This document shows, piece after piece, positions 42,713 through 52,146 of a stretch of 64,000 nt of DNA. The position numbers and the translations under genes were made by a program. The stretch's first letter is position 1; the number at the start of each line of letters is the position of its first letter. The notes under the pieces are model-generated. The model had not been told where the DNA came from. It did not search any database and saw only the letters and a list, made by a program, of their open reading frames with translations. The stretch is from assembly GCF_000622245.1 (NCBI RefSeq), contig NZ_JHXW01000005.1:1-64000 (forward strand), read 5' to 3'. Source of the DNA: Fusobacterium perfoetens ATCC 29250. GTDB taxonomy: Bacteria > Fusobacteriota > Fusobacteriia > Fusobacteriales > Fusobacteriaceae.

Positions 42713-42781
42713 TAAAAAAATAGTTGTTTTTTAAGATAAAAAATAATAATATTAGTTTATTAAGTCTACAAAGGTATTTTT

Positions 42782-43216
42782 ATGAAAGAGAAAAAGTTTA
42801 AATTTGGAGATAGATTAAAAGAACTTAGAAAACCTAACAAAGAGGGAGATAAAAGGATAACTATGGAAGAACTTTGTGGAATTTTTTCAGAAAAATATGG
42901 ACTTACTGTAAATAAAGCTATGATATCAAGATGGGAAAATGGAAGTGTTGTCCCTGATAATAAACATTTAATTACCTATGCTAATTATTTTAATATTGAC
43001 TTAAATTATCTTTTGGGACTAAGTAATATCAAAAGAAAAATAACAGATTTTCATATTGATTCTAACCCTAAGAAAGATAAAAGATTTGCTGAATTATTTT
43101 CTATACTAGGAGATATGGAAGATAAAAAATTTGAGATAATAGAAGATATTGTAAAAGAACTTTGTAATTTGGATATAGAAATGTTAAAAGCCTTTAAGAA
43201 AATTGTAAAGAAATAA
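42782..43216 (+). CDS. XRE-family repressor, prophage-like
   Basis: 144 residues. HTH at about 9-78: FGDRLKELRKPNKEGDKRIT, MISRWENGSVVPDNKHLITY, YFNIDLNYLLGLS, the standard XRE arrangement. The C-terminal part (FAELFSILGDMEDKKFEIIE) is helical and probably oligomerises; no S24 peptidase domain is present. Divergent from a decayed phage replication gene and preceded by GATAA palindromes, so it looks like the surviving repressor of a deleted element. Confidence 0.85.
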   Translation: MKEKKFKFGDRLKELRKPNKEGDKRITMEELCGIFSEKYGLTVNKAMISRWENGSVVPDNKHLITYANYFNIDLNYLLGLSNIKRKITDFHIDSNPKKDKRFAELFSILGDMEDKKFEIIEDIVKELCNLDIEMLKAFKKIVKK

Positions 43217-43224
43217 AAAAATTA

Positions 43225-43306
43225 TAAAATAAAAACTCTCAATTTCTTGAGAGCTTTTATCTAAACTTGTTTAATCAAATACTATACTACTCGACAAGTA
43301 TCTACA
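43225..43306 (-). ncRNA. Candidate small RNA 2 (paralogue of the one at 15970)
   Basis: The -10 TATAAT (43313-43318) is conserved with candidate 1 but the -35 is weak. The RNA would start near 43306, form TACTT-GTC-GAGTA, and end with CTCTCAA-GAAA-TTGAGAG (43236-43253) plus a T-run. From the start region to the terminator stem it aligns without gaps over 59 nt with candidate 1 (41 identical), with compensated changes in the first hairpin. It lies after the ligase gene stop (43349) and would also terminate transcription from both sides. Confidence 0.5.
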
Positions 43307-43348
43307 TATAATATTATAAATTAAATTATTATAAAATTTTTTCCTATT

Positions 43349-44590
43349 TTATTCTTTATATTCAAATAATTGATATTTATAATTTACACCAAATAGGAAA
43401 ATTGTGAAGAATATAAAAGTATCAAATGTAAATATATTACTATAGAAAATTCCACAAATAAAGAATGATAGAGTACTTAAAAGGCTTCCTAATATAAGTT
43501 CATCTTCTAACCATAATCTTTCTTTTAATTTTCTTAAACAATAATATACCATATATCCCCAGAATAACACTCCATATATTACACCTTTTCTTACAAAAGT
43601 ATGAATATACATGTTATGAGCATCTGTAAAAGATATATTAGATTTTAATCTTTTATCTAATTTTTGATAATCTTCTTTTTCTGAAACATATTCTCCGAAA
43701 GTTTCATCATTATCATAACCTACGCCAAAGAAAAATGCTCTTTTATTATCTTTTATACTATCTTTCATAAATAGTATATTTTCTTTCCACATAACTAATC
43801 TACCTAAATTAGAATAATTATTTTGAATATTCTTATAACTTTCTATTCTATTTATAAATTTATCAAAATTTTTAGGTGATTTATTATATCCTACTACTAA
43901 TAGTACTAAGGATAAAATACCTATTCCTAAAACTGTTTTAACATTTTTCTTATAAAATAATAAATAAATTAAGTATACTCCTATACAAGCAGAAAATGCT
44001 AACCATGGTCCTCTTGAATTATTAAGTATAAGACTAATTAAACCAAGAATAAATATTGGAATTAAGAATATTTTTTTTCGTAATGATGGTAACATTAAAA
44101 GTAATACCATTTGTAATGCTGAACCCCATCTTCCAATATCAAAAAAACTTTCTACTCTTCCACCATAATTAAATTTATGTACTACTTTAAAAATTCTAAA
44201 ACTTTCTATTATTCCCATAAATAAACTAAAAATTATTAAATAGAAAGCTCTTTTTCTTATTTCCTCTTTTTCAAAGGAATATAGTAAACCTGGTATCATA
44301 AGAAAATAAAAGTTTTTATAGAAAAATTTATATGCTTTCCCTAATCCATCTACTGATAACATTTCTAAGAAAACTCCTAATATAAATATTCCTGTAAATA
44401 TTAACTCATATTTATATCTTTTAAAAAACTCTTTTCTATTTGGTAGTTTATAAATTAATGCTCCTGATGTAAATACAAATAATCCACCAAAAGTATTAAT
44501 CATTCCTTTAAAACAACATACACTTATTAAAAATAAGTATAATATGTATTCTGTTACTTTTTCTAATGTAATTTTTTGTTTAAACTGCAT
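43349..44590 (-). CDS. O-antigen ligase/polymerase family membrane protein (Wzy_C)
   Basis: 413 residues with about 12 membrane helices. Conserved periplasmic region: LILNNSRGPWLAFSACIGVY and FTDAHNMYIHTFVRKGVIYG match the Wzy_C/WaaL family core (RGP...H). It either ligates the polymer to lipid A core or polymerises repeat units; WaaL and Wzy cannot be separated by motif alone. Last gene of unit B. No other Wzy candidate is visible in the window. Confidence 0.88.
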   Translation of the reverse strand: MQFKQKITLEKVTEYILYLFLISVCCFKGMINTFGGLFVFTSGALIYKLPNRKEFFKRYKYELIFTGIFILGVFLEMLSVDGLGKAYKFFYKNFYFLMIPGLLYSFEKEEIRKRAFYLIIFSLFMGIIESFRIFKVVHKFNYGGRVESFFDIGRWGSALQMVLLLMLPSLRKKIFLIPIFILGLISLILNNSRGPWLAFSACIGVYLIYLLFYKKNVKTVLGIGILSLVLLVVGYNKSPKNFDKFINRIESYKNIQNNYSNLGRLVMWKENILFMKDSIKDNKRAFFFGVGYDNDETFGEYVSEKEDYQKLDKRLKSNISFTDAHNMYIHTFVRKGVIYGVLFWGYMVYYCLRKLKERLWLEDELILGSLLSTLSFFICGIFYSNIFTFDTFIFFTIFLFGVNYKYQLFEYKE

Positions 44591-44607
44591 AATTTTTTCT
44601 CCAAAAT

Positions 44608-45609
44608 TTATATTTTTTTAATTTGATATCTTTTATAAATATATGTTCTTTTCCAAATTTTAAACTGTACTTTTATTTTAGGAATCAAAATACCTTTTAT
44701 TTTCCATATTTTTTTCTCTAGTTCTAAATCTCTTTTTTTATAAAAATTTAAATAATATAAATATTCATCTAATATTCTTATTTTTAAAAATTTTATTCTA
44801 TTTATTCTATCTAAATTTTTTAATAATTCTTTAACATATTCTAAAGAACTAAGAGCTATTTTATCTATATTATTTTTTTGATTAGCTTCTGTTGTTATAG
44901 ATTTTTCTCTATTTAACCTATATAAATAAAAATATTCTTCTATATACACTACTTTATTTGCAATAAGTAGAGTTAATAGTGTATATAATCCATCTTCCAT
45001 AATAATTCCTTCTTTAAAATATAAATTATTTTCTAATAAAAAATTTCTTCTGTATAAATTTTTCCATACAGAACAATTTAATGATAAATTATTTTTTAAT
45101 TTTTCTAAAAAATTTTTTCCAGAAAAAACTTTATTCTCTTCTAATATAGTTGATAAATTTTTTGTTAATTCTTTCTTCCCATTTATAAAAGTACTATAAT
45201 TCCCACAAAAAATATCTATATCTTTTAACATTTGACTTTTTTTATAAAATTTTTCAAATTTATCTGCTACTATAATATCATCTCCATCTATAAACCAAAT
45301 ATACTCACCTCTAGCTTTTTCTATTCCATAATTTCTTGTTGATGATATTCCTTCATTTTCTTTAATATAAGATGTTGCTCTTTTATTTCTCTTACAGTAT
45401 TCATCTATTATTTTTTGACTATTGTCTGTTGAACCATCATTTATTATTAAAAGTTCATAATCTATATTCTTTAATTTTTTTATTGATTCTAAACATTCTC
45501 CAATATAATTTTCTATATTATAAACTGCTACTACTATACTTAAATCTAATTTAGAATCTTTTACTTCCTCCTGCCAATTATTTTTTAACTTATTTTCTTT
45601 ATTTTTCAT
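44608..45609 (-). CDS. Glycosyltransferase family 2
   Basis: 333 residues from the ATG at 45609 (a GTG one codon earlier is possible). GT-A fold: LSIVVAVYNIENYIGECLES, INDGSTDNSQKIIDEYCK, ARGEYIWFIDGDDIIV (DGDD nucleotide-sugar site), IIMEDGLYTLLT. The C-terminal part is basic. It overlaps the end of glf by a few codons, so the two are coupled. Confidence 0.92.
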   Translation of the reverse strand: MKNKENKLKNNWQEEVKDSKLDLSIVVAVYNIENYIGECLESIKKLKNIDYELLIINDGSTDNSQKIIDEYCKRNKRATSYIKENEGISSTRNYGIEKARGEYIWFIDGDDIIVADKFEKFYKKSQMLKDIDIFCGNYSTFINGKKELTKNLSTILEENKVFSGKNFLEKLKNNLSLNCSVWKNLYRRNFLLENNLYFKEGIIMEDGLYTLLTLLIANKVVYIEEYFYLYRLNREKSITTEANQKNNIDKIALSSLEYVKELLKNLDRINRIKFLKIRILDEYLYYLNFYKKRDLELEKKIWKIKGILIPKIKVQFKIWKRTYIYKRYQIKKI

Positions 45610-46713
45610 CACTTATCACCATATTAACTATACTTAAAGCCTCTTCCACTATTTTATCCATATCATAATATTTATATGTTCCTAATCTACCACCAAAAAT
45701 AATATTTTTATCTTTTTTAGAAAGTTCCAAATATTTTTCATAAAGTAAATTATTTTTATCATCATTTATTGGATAATATGGTTCATCTCCTAATTTCCAT
45801 TCTTTAGGATATTCTTTAGTTATAACTGTTTTTTCTTGGTTTCCAAATTCAAAATGTTTATGTTCTATTATTCTTGTATATGGTGTTTCTCTATCTGTAA
45901 AATTCATTACAGCAACCCCTTGATAATTTTCTTCTTCTAATATTTCCATTTCAAAGTTCAGTGAACGATATTCTAAATTACCAAATTTATAATTATAAAA
46001 TTCATCTATCATTCCTGTAAATAATATTTTTTCAGCTATATTTTCATAGTATTGTCTATTATCAAAAAAATTACTATTTAATTGCACTTCTATATTTTCT
46101 AATAATTTTTCAATTATTTTTGTATACCCACCAATAGGAATTCCTTGATATTTATCATTAAAATAATTATTGTCATATGTAAATCTTACTGGTAATCTTT
46201 TTATAATAAAACTAGGTAAATCTTTTGCATCCCTTCCCCATTGTTTTTCAGTATATCCTTTAATTAATTTTAAATAAATATCTTTTCCAACTAAAGAAAT
46301 TGCTTGTTCTTCTAAATTCTTTGGTTCTTTAATCCCACTTTCATCTACTTGTTCTTTAATCTTTTGTTTTGCCTCTTTAGGATTAATTACCCCCCCCATA
46401 ATTTATTAAAGGTATTCATATTAAAAGGTAAATTAAATAATTCTCCTTTATAATTTGCTATTGGAGAGTTAGTAAATCTGTTAAATTCAACAAATTGATT
46501 AATATAATCCCATACTTTTTTATTATTTGTATGAAATATATGAGCTCCATATTTATGAATATTTATTTCTTCTATTTTTTCTGTATAAATATTTCCACCA
46601 ACATGATTTCTTTTATCTATTACTAGACACTTTTTTCCTCTTTTATTTGCTTCATAAGCAAATATAGAACCAAAAAGTCCTGCTCCTACTATTAAATAAT
46701 TATATTTTTCCAT
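45599..46713 (-). pseudogene. glf: UDP-galactopyranose mutase, out of frame at a G8 tract
   Basis: FAD enzyme converting UDP-galactopyranose to UDP-galactofuranose. N-terminal frame (46713-46387): YNYLIVGAGLFGSIFAYEAN, HKYGAHIFHTN, NTFNKLW. C-terminal frame (46399-45599): KGYTEKQWGRDAKDLP, RLPVRFTYDNNYFNDKYQGI, GRLGTYKYYDMD. They break at eight G (46397-46390). Six or nine G give one 370- to 371-residue protein reading KLWG(G)VINPKEA, the normal family context. Probably a phase-variable gene in the OFF state, or a homopolymer error. Confidence 0.88.
46390..46397 (-). repeat. Poly-G(8) contingency tract in glf
   Basis: Eight C on the plus strand at the exact break of the glf frame. With the G10 tract of MBOAT copy 1 it is one of only two G/C runs of eight or more in the window. 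Confidence 0.78.
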
Positions 46714-46724
46714 TTTTACCTCTT

Positions 46725-47606
46725 TTATTTCTTACCTAATTTTCCATTTTTTGCATCATTAATTGCTTCTTTGAAACATAAATATTCTTCCTTTGAAATT
46801 TTCTTTTTTAAAAATCTAGATTTCATCCTATAATTTATTTTTAATAAATAAATAAAAAATTCAAACTTAGACATGTATTTTTTCAACATATGAATCCTGT
46901 TTCTTATTCCATAATAAGTTTTCCATGAAAAACCTATATTAGCCTCTCCTACATTATGCTCAACTTCCAATTCTGGAAAACATAATATCTTGTATTTTCT
47001 ACTTATTCTATAAGAATGTTCTGTATCATCATACCATATAAAATAATCTTTTTCAGGTAATCCTATTTCTTTTAAACAATCTATCTTTATAAATGTCCCT
47101 ACATAACTAAATAAATCTATTTCAAAACATCTTTTATTATATTCTTCTTCTAAAACAAAATTTTCTTTAAACTTTTTATTAATTCTTCTTCTATGCATTA
47201 CATCTATCTTTCCATTGTTAATAACTTTTGAACAAATAGCGCCAATATTTTTTTCTTTGTTTATATTATGAAATTTTTCAAATAAATCTTTTTTGGGAAA
47301 AGCATCATCATCAGATATATAAATCCAATCATATTTAGATGAACTATCTTTTAATATTTTATCCATTCCACTATAAAATCCACCACTTCCACCTATATTT
47401 TCTTGAAGAAATAATATTTCTTTTTCAAATATAGATTTAATATTAACCCATTTCTTTAAAAATTCTTTTGTTCCATCTGTACTATTATTATCAACTATTA
47501 AAATTTTTTCTGGTTTTTTTATCAAATTTTCATATTTTTTTAAACATTCTTTTAATAACTCTAATCTATTATAAGTTACTATTAAAACTATTATATTTTC
47601 TTTCAT
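46725..47606 (-). CDS. Glycosyltransferase family 2, probable galactofuranosyltransferase (GlfT-like)
   Basis: 293 residues. NIIVLIVTYNRLELLKECLK, VDNNSTDGTKEFL, NIGGSGGFYSGM, WIYISDDDAFPKKD (DDD metal site), YFIWYDDTEHSYRIS and a late HNVGE histidine. This motif set, with GGSGGF and WxDD, is shared with GlfT2/rhamnosyltransferase-type enzymes. Direct linkage to glf supports transfer of galactofuranose (inference). Confidence 0.85.
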   Translation of the reverse strand: MKENIIVLIVTYNRLELLKECLKKYENLIKKPEKILIVDNNSTDGTKEFLKKWVNIKSIFEKEILFLQENIGGSGGFYSGMDKILKDSSSKYDWIYISDDDAFPKKDLFEKFHNINKEKNIGAICSKVINNGKIDVMHRRRINKKFKENFVLEEEYNKRCFEIDLFSYVGTFIKIDCLKEIGLPEKDYFIWYDDTEHSYRISRKYKILCFPELEVEHNVGEANIGFSWKTYYGIRNRIHMLKKYMSKFEFFIYLLKINYRMKSRFLKKKISKEEYLCFKEAINDAKNGKLGKK

Positions 47607-47658
47607 AATTTTTCCTCTTATCTTTTAACCTTCAATATGTTTATCTTATATAAAGTTT

Positions 47659-48665
47659 TTAAAATTCTAAATTATCCACTTTTTTAAATATTTCATCTAT
47701 AAATCCTTTTACAGAATATCTATCTTTTATTTTTTTATCTATTTCTATTGCAGGTATTTTAAAAAATTCTACTGGAATATTTTCTATATCATCTATATTT
47801 TTTATAATCTTTATGTTATTTTTATTATAAAAATCATAATTTTTTATATCTTCATTATCTGTTATTATTTTAGTATTAGTTGCTAACACTTCATAAACTC
47901 TTAAAGTTAATCCATTTTGATTTTGATATTTCATATCTAAAACTACTTTAGATTTTTTTAATATATCTATATTTTCTAAATATGAAATTCTCTTATTTAT
48001 TATTAGATTTTTATCATAATTTTTTGGTAAATATTTTTCTGTATTTTTATCTACATAAAGTTTTAAAAAAAATTTTAAATTATTTCTTTCTAAATAATTT
48101 TTTAAGTTTTTTATATATTCATATCTTTTTTTATCTCTTAATGCTCCTACATAACATAAACTATATTCTTTTTCCTTAGGTAAATTATTTAAACATTCAT
48201 TTATAAAAAAAGTTGGTCTAAATATAAAATTATTTTTTTTTGCCTCTATTCTATCATAAGAAAAAATATAATCAAAATATTTTACTTTATTTTCCCAATA
48301 TGAATATTCTAACTTATCCCATAAAAATAATATCATTTTTACAGATGGATTATTATCTTTTAATAATTTTAAAGAACTTTCTGAAAATTCTCCTCCACTT
48401 ATAAAAAATATGTAACTTAATTCTTTATATTTTGCTATTTTATTTTTTTTATATTTTCTTCATATTTAATAAAAATTTTTTTTAAATAATTTTTACAACT
48501 TATTTTTTTAGTACATTCTCTAAAAAGTTTGTAAATCATTGTTTTTTCTAAATCATTATTTAAAAATATAGTTTCTAGCTTTCTTTCTTTTAAAGCTTCT
48601 TCTATATCATTTTTTATATCATTCCCTATTTTTAAATCTTCTATTGAAAATAATACCTTCTTCAT
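47659..48665 (-). pseudogene. Glycosyltransferase-like gene, frameshifted at an A8 run
   Basis: First frame (48665-48435, 76 aa, MKKVLFSIEDLKIGND...) stops just after eight A on the coding strand (48450-48443). The next frame is open through KIAKYKELSYIFFISGGEFS and continues into MILFLWDKLEYSYWENKVKY and on to the end (FKKVDNLEF). One extra A would give one 335-residue protein. The C-terminal half (SLCYVGALRDKKRYEYIKNL, NQNGLTLRVYEVLATNTKII) looks like a GT-B glycosyltransferase. Candidate explanations: mutation, polymerase slippage on the A run, or a sequencing error. Confidence 0.7.
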
Positions 48666-48679
48666 TTTTCTCCTATATT

Positions 48680-49849
48680 TTATTTCAGTATTTCTAAAAT
48701 TTTTTTACTAATTTTTTCTTTAGAAAAGTCTCTTATCCTTCTTCTAGCTTCTTTTTTATAATTTTCTAATAATTCTCTATTTTCTAGAATATTTAATATC
48801 TTTTTAGCTAATTCTTCTTTATTTCCTACTGAAAATAATACTCCTACTTTTCCATTTTCTAATATTTCTTTTGGGCCTGTAGGACAATTTGAAGATATTA
48901 CTATTCCATTTGCAATAAGACCTTCTATTACAACTGTTGGCAAACCTTCTCTATATGAACTATGCACAAAAAACTTTGCATTTTTCATCCATACATATGG
49001 ATTTTTTTGAAGCCCCAAAAACACTATATCTTTTTCTAAATTATAATTTTTTACTAAATTTTCTAATATTTCTTTTTGGTCTCCAATCCCAGCAATATAT
49101 AATTTTTCTTTTATACCATATTTTTCTTTTAAAATTTTATAAGCCTCTATTAAAATATCTATACCTTTATATTTATCTAATCTACAACAAGCAAAAAAAT
49201 AATCTTTTTCTATCAATTCTTCTTCTTGTTTGTTTAATTTGCTTTTATCTAAAGACAATCTTTCAATTTCTTCTATATCAAAAAAATTATAAATTACTTT
49301 GATTTTATCTTTATAATTAGAAAATATTTTTAGAACTTCTTCTTTCATTTCTTCATTTAAAACTATTAAATATTTAATTTTAGAAAGACGTTTTTTAAAT
49401 AACTTTAAACTTTTTTCTGAATAATTTTGCAATGTTGTATGCTGCCAACTAATTACTCGTTCATCAATTATATCATTAGGTAAAATATTATAAAAATCTA
49501 TTATACAATCATATTTTTCTCTTAATAAAATTTCTTTTATTCTTTTCTCTCTTTTTTTTCTTCTTTTTAATAAATAATAATTATATTGTAACTTATAAAA
49601 AATATTTCTTTGTTTTTTTTCTCTAGAATAATTTAATTTCTCCATAATATTCTTATCAACTATAAATTGATAATTAACATTTTTAGGTATTTTATCTATT
49701 AAAATATTTCCTTTATCACCATTATCTTCATTTATTAATAATTGAATTTCATATTTTCCTATTTCTACTAACATTTTTACATAATCTAAAGCTATTTTTT
49801 CTGCTCCACCCATTATTAAAGAATCTGTATAAAAAATTATTTTTTTCAT
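48680..49849 (-). CDS. Glycosyltransferase family 4
   Basis: 389 residues. N-terminal YTDSLIMGGAEKIALDYVKM, C-terminal FFACCRLDKYKGIDILIEAY, YIAGIGDQKEILENL, VFLGLQKNPYVWMKNAKFFV, SSYREGLPTVVIEGLIANGI: a standard GT4 core with the EGLPTVxxE element. Closely related to the next upstream gene (49859), so the pair arose by duplication. Confidence 0.92.
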   Translation of the reverse strand: MKKIIFYTDSLIMGGAEKIALDYVKMLVEIGKYEIQLLINEDNGDKGNILIDKIPKNVNYQFIVDKNIMEKLNYSREKKQRNIFYKLQYNYYLLKRRKKREKRIKEILLREKYDCIIDFYNILPNDIIDERVISWQHTTLQNYSEKSLKLFKKRLSKIKYLIVLNEEMKEEVLKIFSNYKDKIKVIYNFFDIEEIERLSLDKSKLNKQEEELIEKDYFFACCRLDKYKGIDILIEAYKILKEKYGIKEKLYIAGIGDQKEILENLVKNYNLEKDIVFLGLQKNPYVWMKNAKFFVHSSYREGLPTVVIEGLIANGIVISSNCPTGPKEILENGKVGVLFSVGNKEELAKKILNILENRELLENYKKEARRRIRDFSKEKISKKILEILK

Positions 49850-49858
49850 AATGGCTCC

Positions 49859-51043
49859 TTATATTATTTTTTCATATTCTTTCATAATTTCTTCTGTACT
49901 AAACTCTTTTATTCTATTTTTTATTCTCTCTTGATATACTTCCAAATTTTCTTTTAATAAAAGACTTTCTAATTTTTCTGATAAATCATCTATATTACTT
50001 GTTTTAAATAATACCCCACAACTATCTTTAGTTAATATTTCTTTAGGCCCTACTGGACAATCAGAAGATAAAACTACCTTTCCACATATCATAGCTTCTA
50101 CTAACACAAGTCCAAATCCCTCATAAAATGAACTATGAACAAATAATTTAGAATTTTTCATCCAAATATATGGATTTTTCTTCTCACCTAATAAAAATAT
50201 TTTATTTTCTAACTCTTCATCTTGTATCATTTTTTCTATTTTTTCTCTATCAGAACCATCTCCAATTATATAAAGCTTTTCTCTTATTCCTTTTTCTAAA
50301 GCTTTTTTATATCCTTTGATAAGAGTATAATAATCTTTTTGTTCTAAGGCTAATCTTGATACTGCTAATATATAGTTCTCTTTTATTAACTCTTTTTCTT
50401 TTGGAATTAGGCTTAAATTATCATTTGATAAATATGTTATCCTTTCAAAATCAAATGGATTATATATTCTAACTATTTTTTCTTTTAAATATGGATATAA
50501 TTTTTTCATTTCTTCTGCCATTTCATCACAAATAGTAACTACTTTATCATATCCTTTTAATTTTAATCCAAATCTAAATAATTTATTTTTACTTTTTAAA
50601 AGTTTAGGCATAGAAATATGTATCCAAGCTAATTTATTTGGTATATTAATTTTTTTTATGATTTTATTTTGTCCACAATTAAAATCTATAAATGTATCTA
50701 TTTTTCCATATTTTTCTTCTATTTCTTTTAAATATAAAAACAAACTTTTATTTCCAATTTTTCTTTCTTTTTTCATTTGAATATTATAAAGCAATTTATA
50801 AAATATATTTTTCTTTTTATCTCTATAATATTCAGCTTTTTCTATCAAAGAATATGGTTTTAAAAAATAAACTTCAACTTCTTTTGGAATTTCATCTAAA
50901 AAAATGTTACTTTTCCCATAATCTTTTTCTACAAATAAAAAAATTTTATATTTATTTTTATCTAAATTCTTCAATACCTCTTGTAATACTCTTTCTATTC
51001 CACCCATTAAAAGACTACCAGTTCCTATTACAATATTTTTCAT
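49859..51043 (-). CDS. Glycosyltransferase family 4
   Basis: 394 residues. GTGSLLMGGIERVLQEVLKN at the start, ILAVSRLALEQKDYYTLIKG, YIIGDGSDREKIEKMI, FLLGEKKNPYIWMKNSKLFV and SSFYEGFGLVLVEAMICGKV. It shares KNPYxWMKN and the following S(S/Y)xxEG segment with its neighbour at 48680. Nine nt separate the two genes. Confidence 0.92.
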   Translation of the reverse strand: MKNIVIGTGSLLMGGIERVLQEVLKNLDKNKYKIFLFVEKDYGKSNIFLDEIPKEVEVYFLKPYSLIEKAEYYRDKKKNIFYKLLYNIQMKKERKIGNKSLFLYLKEIEEKYGKIDTFIDFNCGQNKIIKKINIPNKLAWIHISMPKLLKSKNKLFRFGLKLKGYDKVVTICDEMAEEMKKLYPYLKEKIVRIYNPFDFERITYLSNDNLSLIPKEKELIKENYILAVSRLALEQKDYYTLIKGYKKALEKGIREKLYIIGDGSDREKIEKMIQDEELENKIFLLGEKKNPYIWMKNSKLFVHSSFYEGFGLVLVEAMICGKVVLSSDCPVGPKEILTKDSCGVLFKTSNIDDLSEKLESLLLKENLEVYQERIKNRIKEFSTEEIMKEYEKII

Positions 51044-51052
51044 AACATCTCC

Positions 51053-52144
51053 CTAAAATTCTATTTTCTTTAATTCTTCAAAATCAAAAGTATTTATATC
51101 AATCTCATCATTTTTAGATACTTTATCTTTACATAATAATACTTTCAAATTTTTAGTTGTAGGTTTCCACACTGCAAAGTTTAATTTATCTGGTGAATAA
51201 ATAGCTATAAGTTTTTTATTAAAAGCCGAAGCTATATGTACTATTGAAGTATCTGGAGAAATAACTAAATCTGCTTTTTTTATAAATTCTATACTTTGAT
51301 ATATATTTTTCATTTTATTATAAATAAAAACATTATTATAATTTGAATATTTTTTTATATTTTCATATTTATCTGGAGAAAAAACAAAAATTATATTTTT
51401 CTCTTGATAATATTCTATTAATTTTTCTATTGTTTCATTATTAAAAGTTCTATGTTTACTAGCACCATAAGGATTAATTACTACTAATTCTTTCTTAGGT
51501 AATTTTTCTATATAATCATCTATTTCTTTTTCTATATTTTCTGGTACTTCTACATCATATGATAAGTCTATATTTTCTTTTATTCCTAATTTATTAAGAT
51601 ATGCTTTATATCTTAATGTTATGTGGTCTGTCCATTGAAAATCTTTATTAGGTTCAATAGAAATATCAAACATATTCCAATCTTTTTTAGAAAGCCCTAT
51701 ATTTATTCTAGCTTTACATAAATTTATAAACATCATTTGATATACTCTTAACATTTCAGTAAAATCTATTAGTACATCATATTTTTCATCAGCTATTTCT
51801 CTAGCTAATTTTTTTATATATGAAGATTTTTTCTTAAATTCATATATTTTATCTACATTTTTATTATTTTTTATAATATCAATAGCTCCACCTCTAGTAA
51901 CTACTCCTATTTTAATATCTGGATATCTTTTCTTTATCTCTCTAAACATAAGAGTATTTACTGTCATATCTCCTATTTTTCCATCATATCTTAAAATCAA
52001 AATTGACTTTACATTTTCATCTTTTATTAAATTATCAGTTTCTATATTTAACTTATTTTCTTTTCTATCCCAAATATATTTTCCTATAGCAAGTCTTCTA
52101 ACTCTCATATAGTCTTGAAACATTCTATTTATTTTTCTTATCAT
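51053..52144 (-). CDS. Glycosyltransferase family 9 (heptosyltransferase-like)
   Basis: 363 residues. ILILRYDGKIGDMTVNTLMF with the GD of the acceptor site, KYDVLIDFTEMLR, VINPYGASKHRTFNNETIEK and LVISPDTSIVHIASAFNKKL, whose Asp/His pattern binds the nucleotide sugar. GT9 enzymes add heptose or related sugars to lipopolysaccharide core. One of three GT9 genes in unit B. Confidence 0.9.
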   Translation of the reverse strand: MIRKINRMFQDYMRVRRLAIGKYIWDRKENKLNIETDNLIKDENVKSILILRYDGKIGDMTVNTLMFREIKKRYPDIKIGVVTRGGAIDIIKNNKNVDKIYEFKKKSSYIKKLAREIADEKYDVLIDFTEMLRVYQMMFINLCKARINIGLSKKDWNMFDISIEPNKDFQWTDHITLRYKAYLNKLGIKENIDLSYDVEVPENIEKEIDDYIEKLPKKELVVINPYGASKHRTFNNETIEKLIEYYQEKNIIFVFSPDKYENIKKYSNYNNVFIYNKMKNIYQSIEFIKKADLVISPDTSIVHIASAFNKKLIAIYSPDKLNFAVWKPTTKNLKVLLCKDKVSKNDEIDINTFDFEELKKIEF

Positions 52145-52146
52145 AT

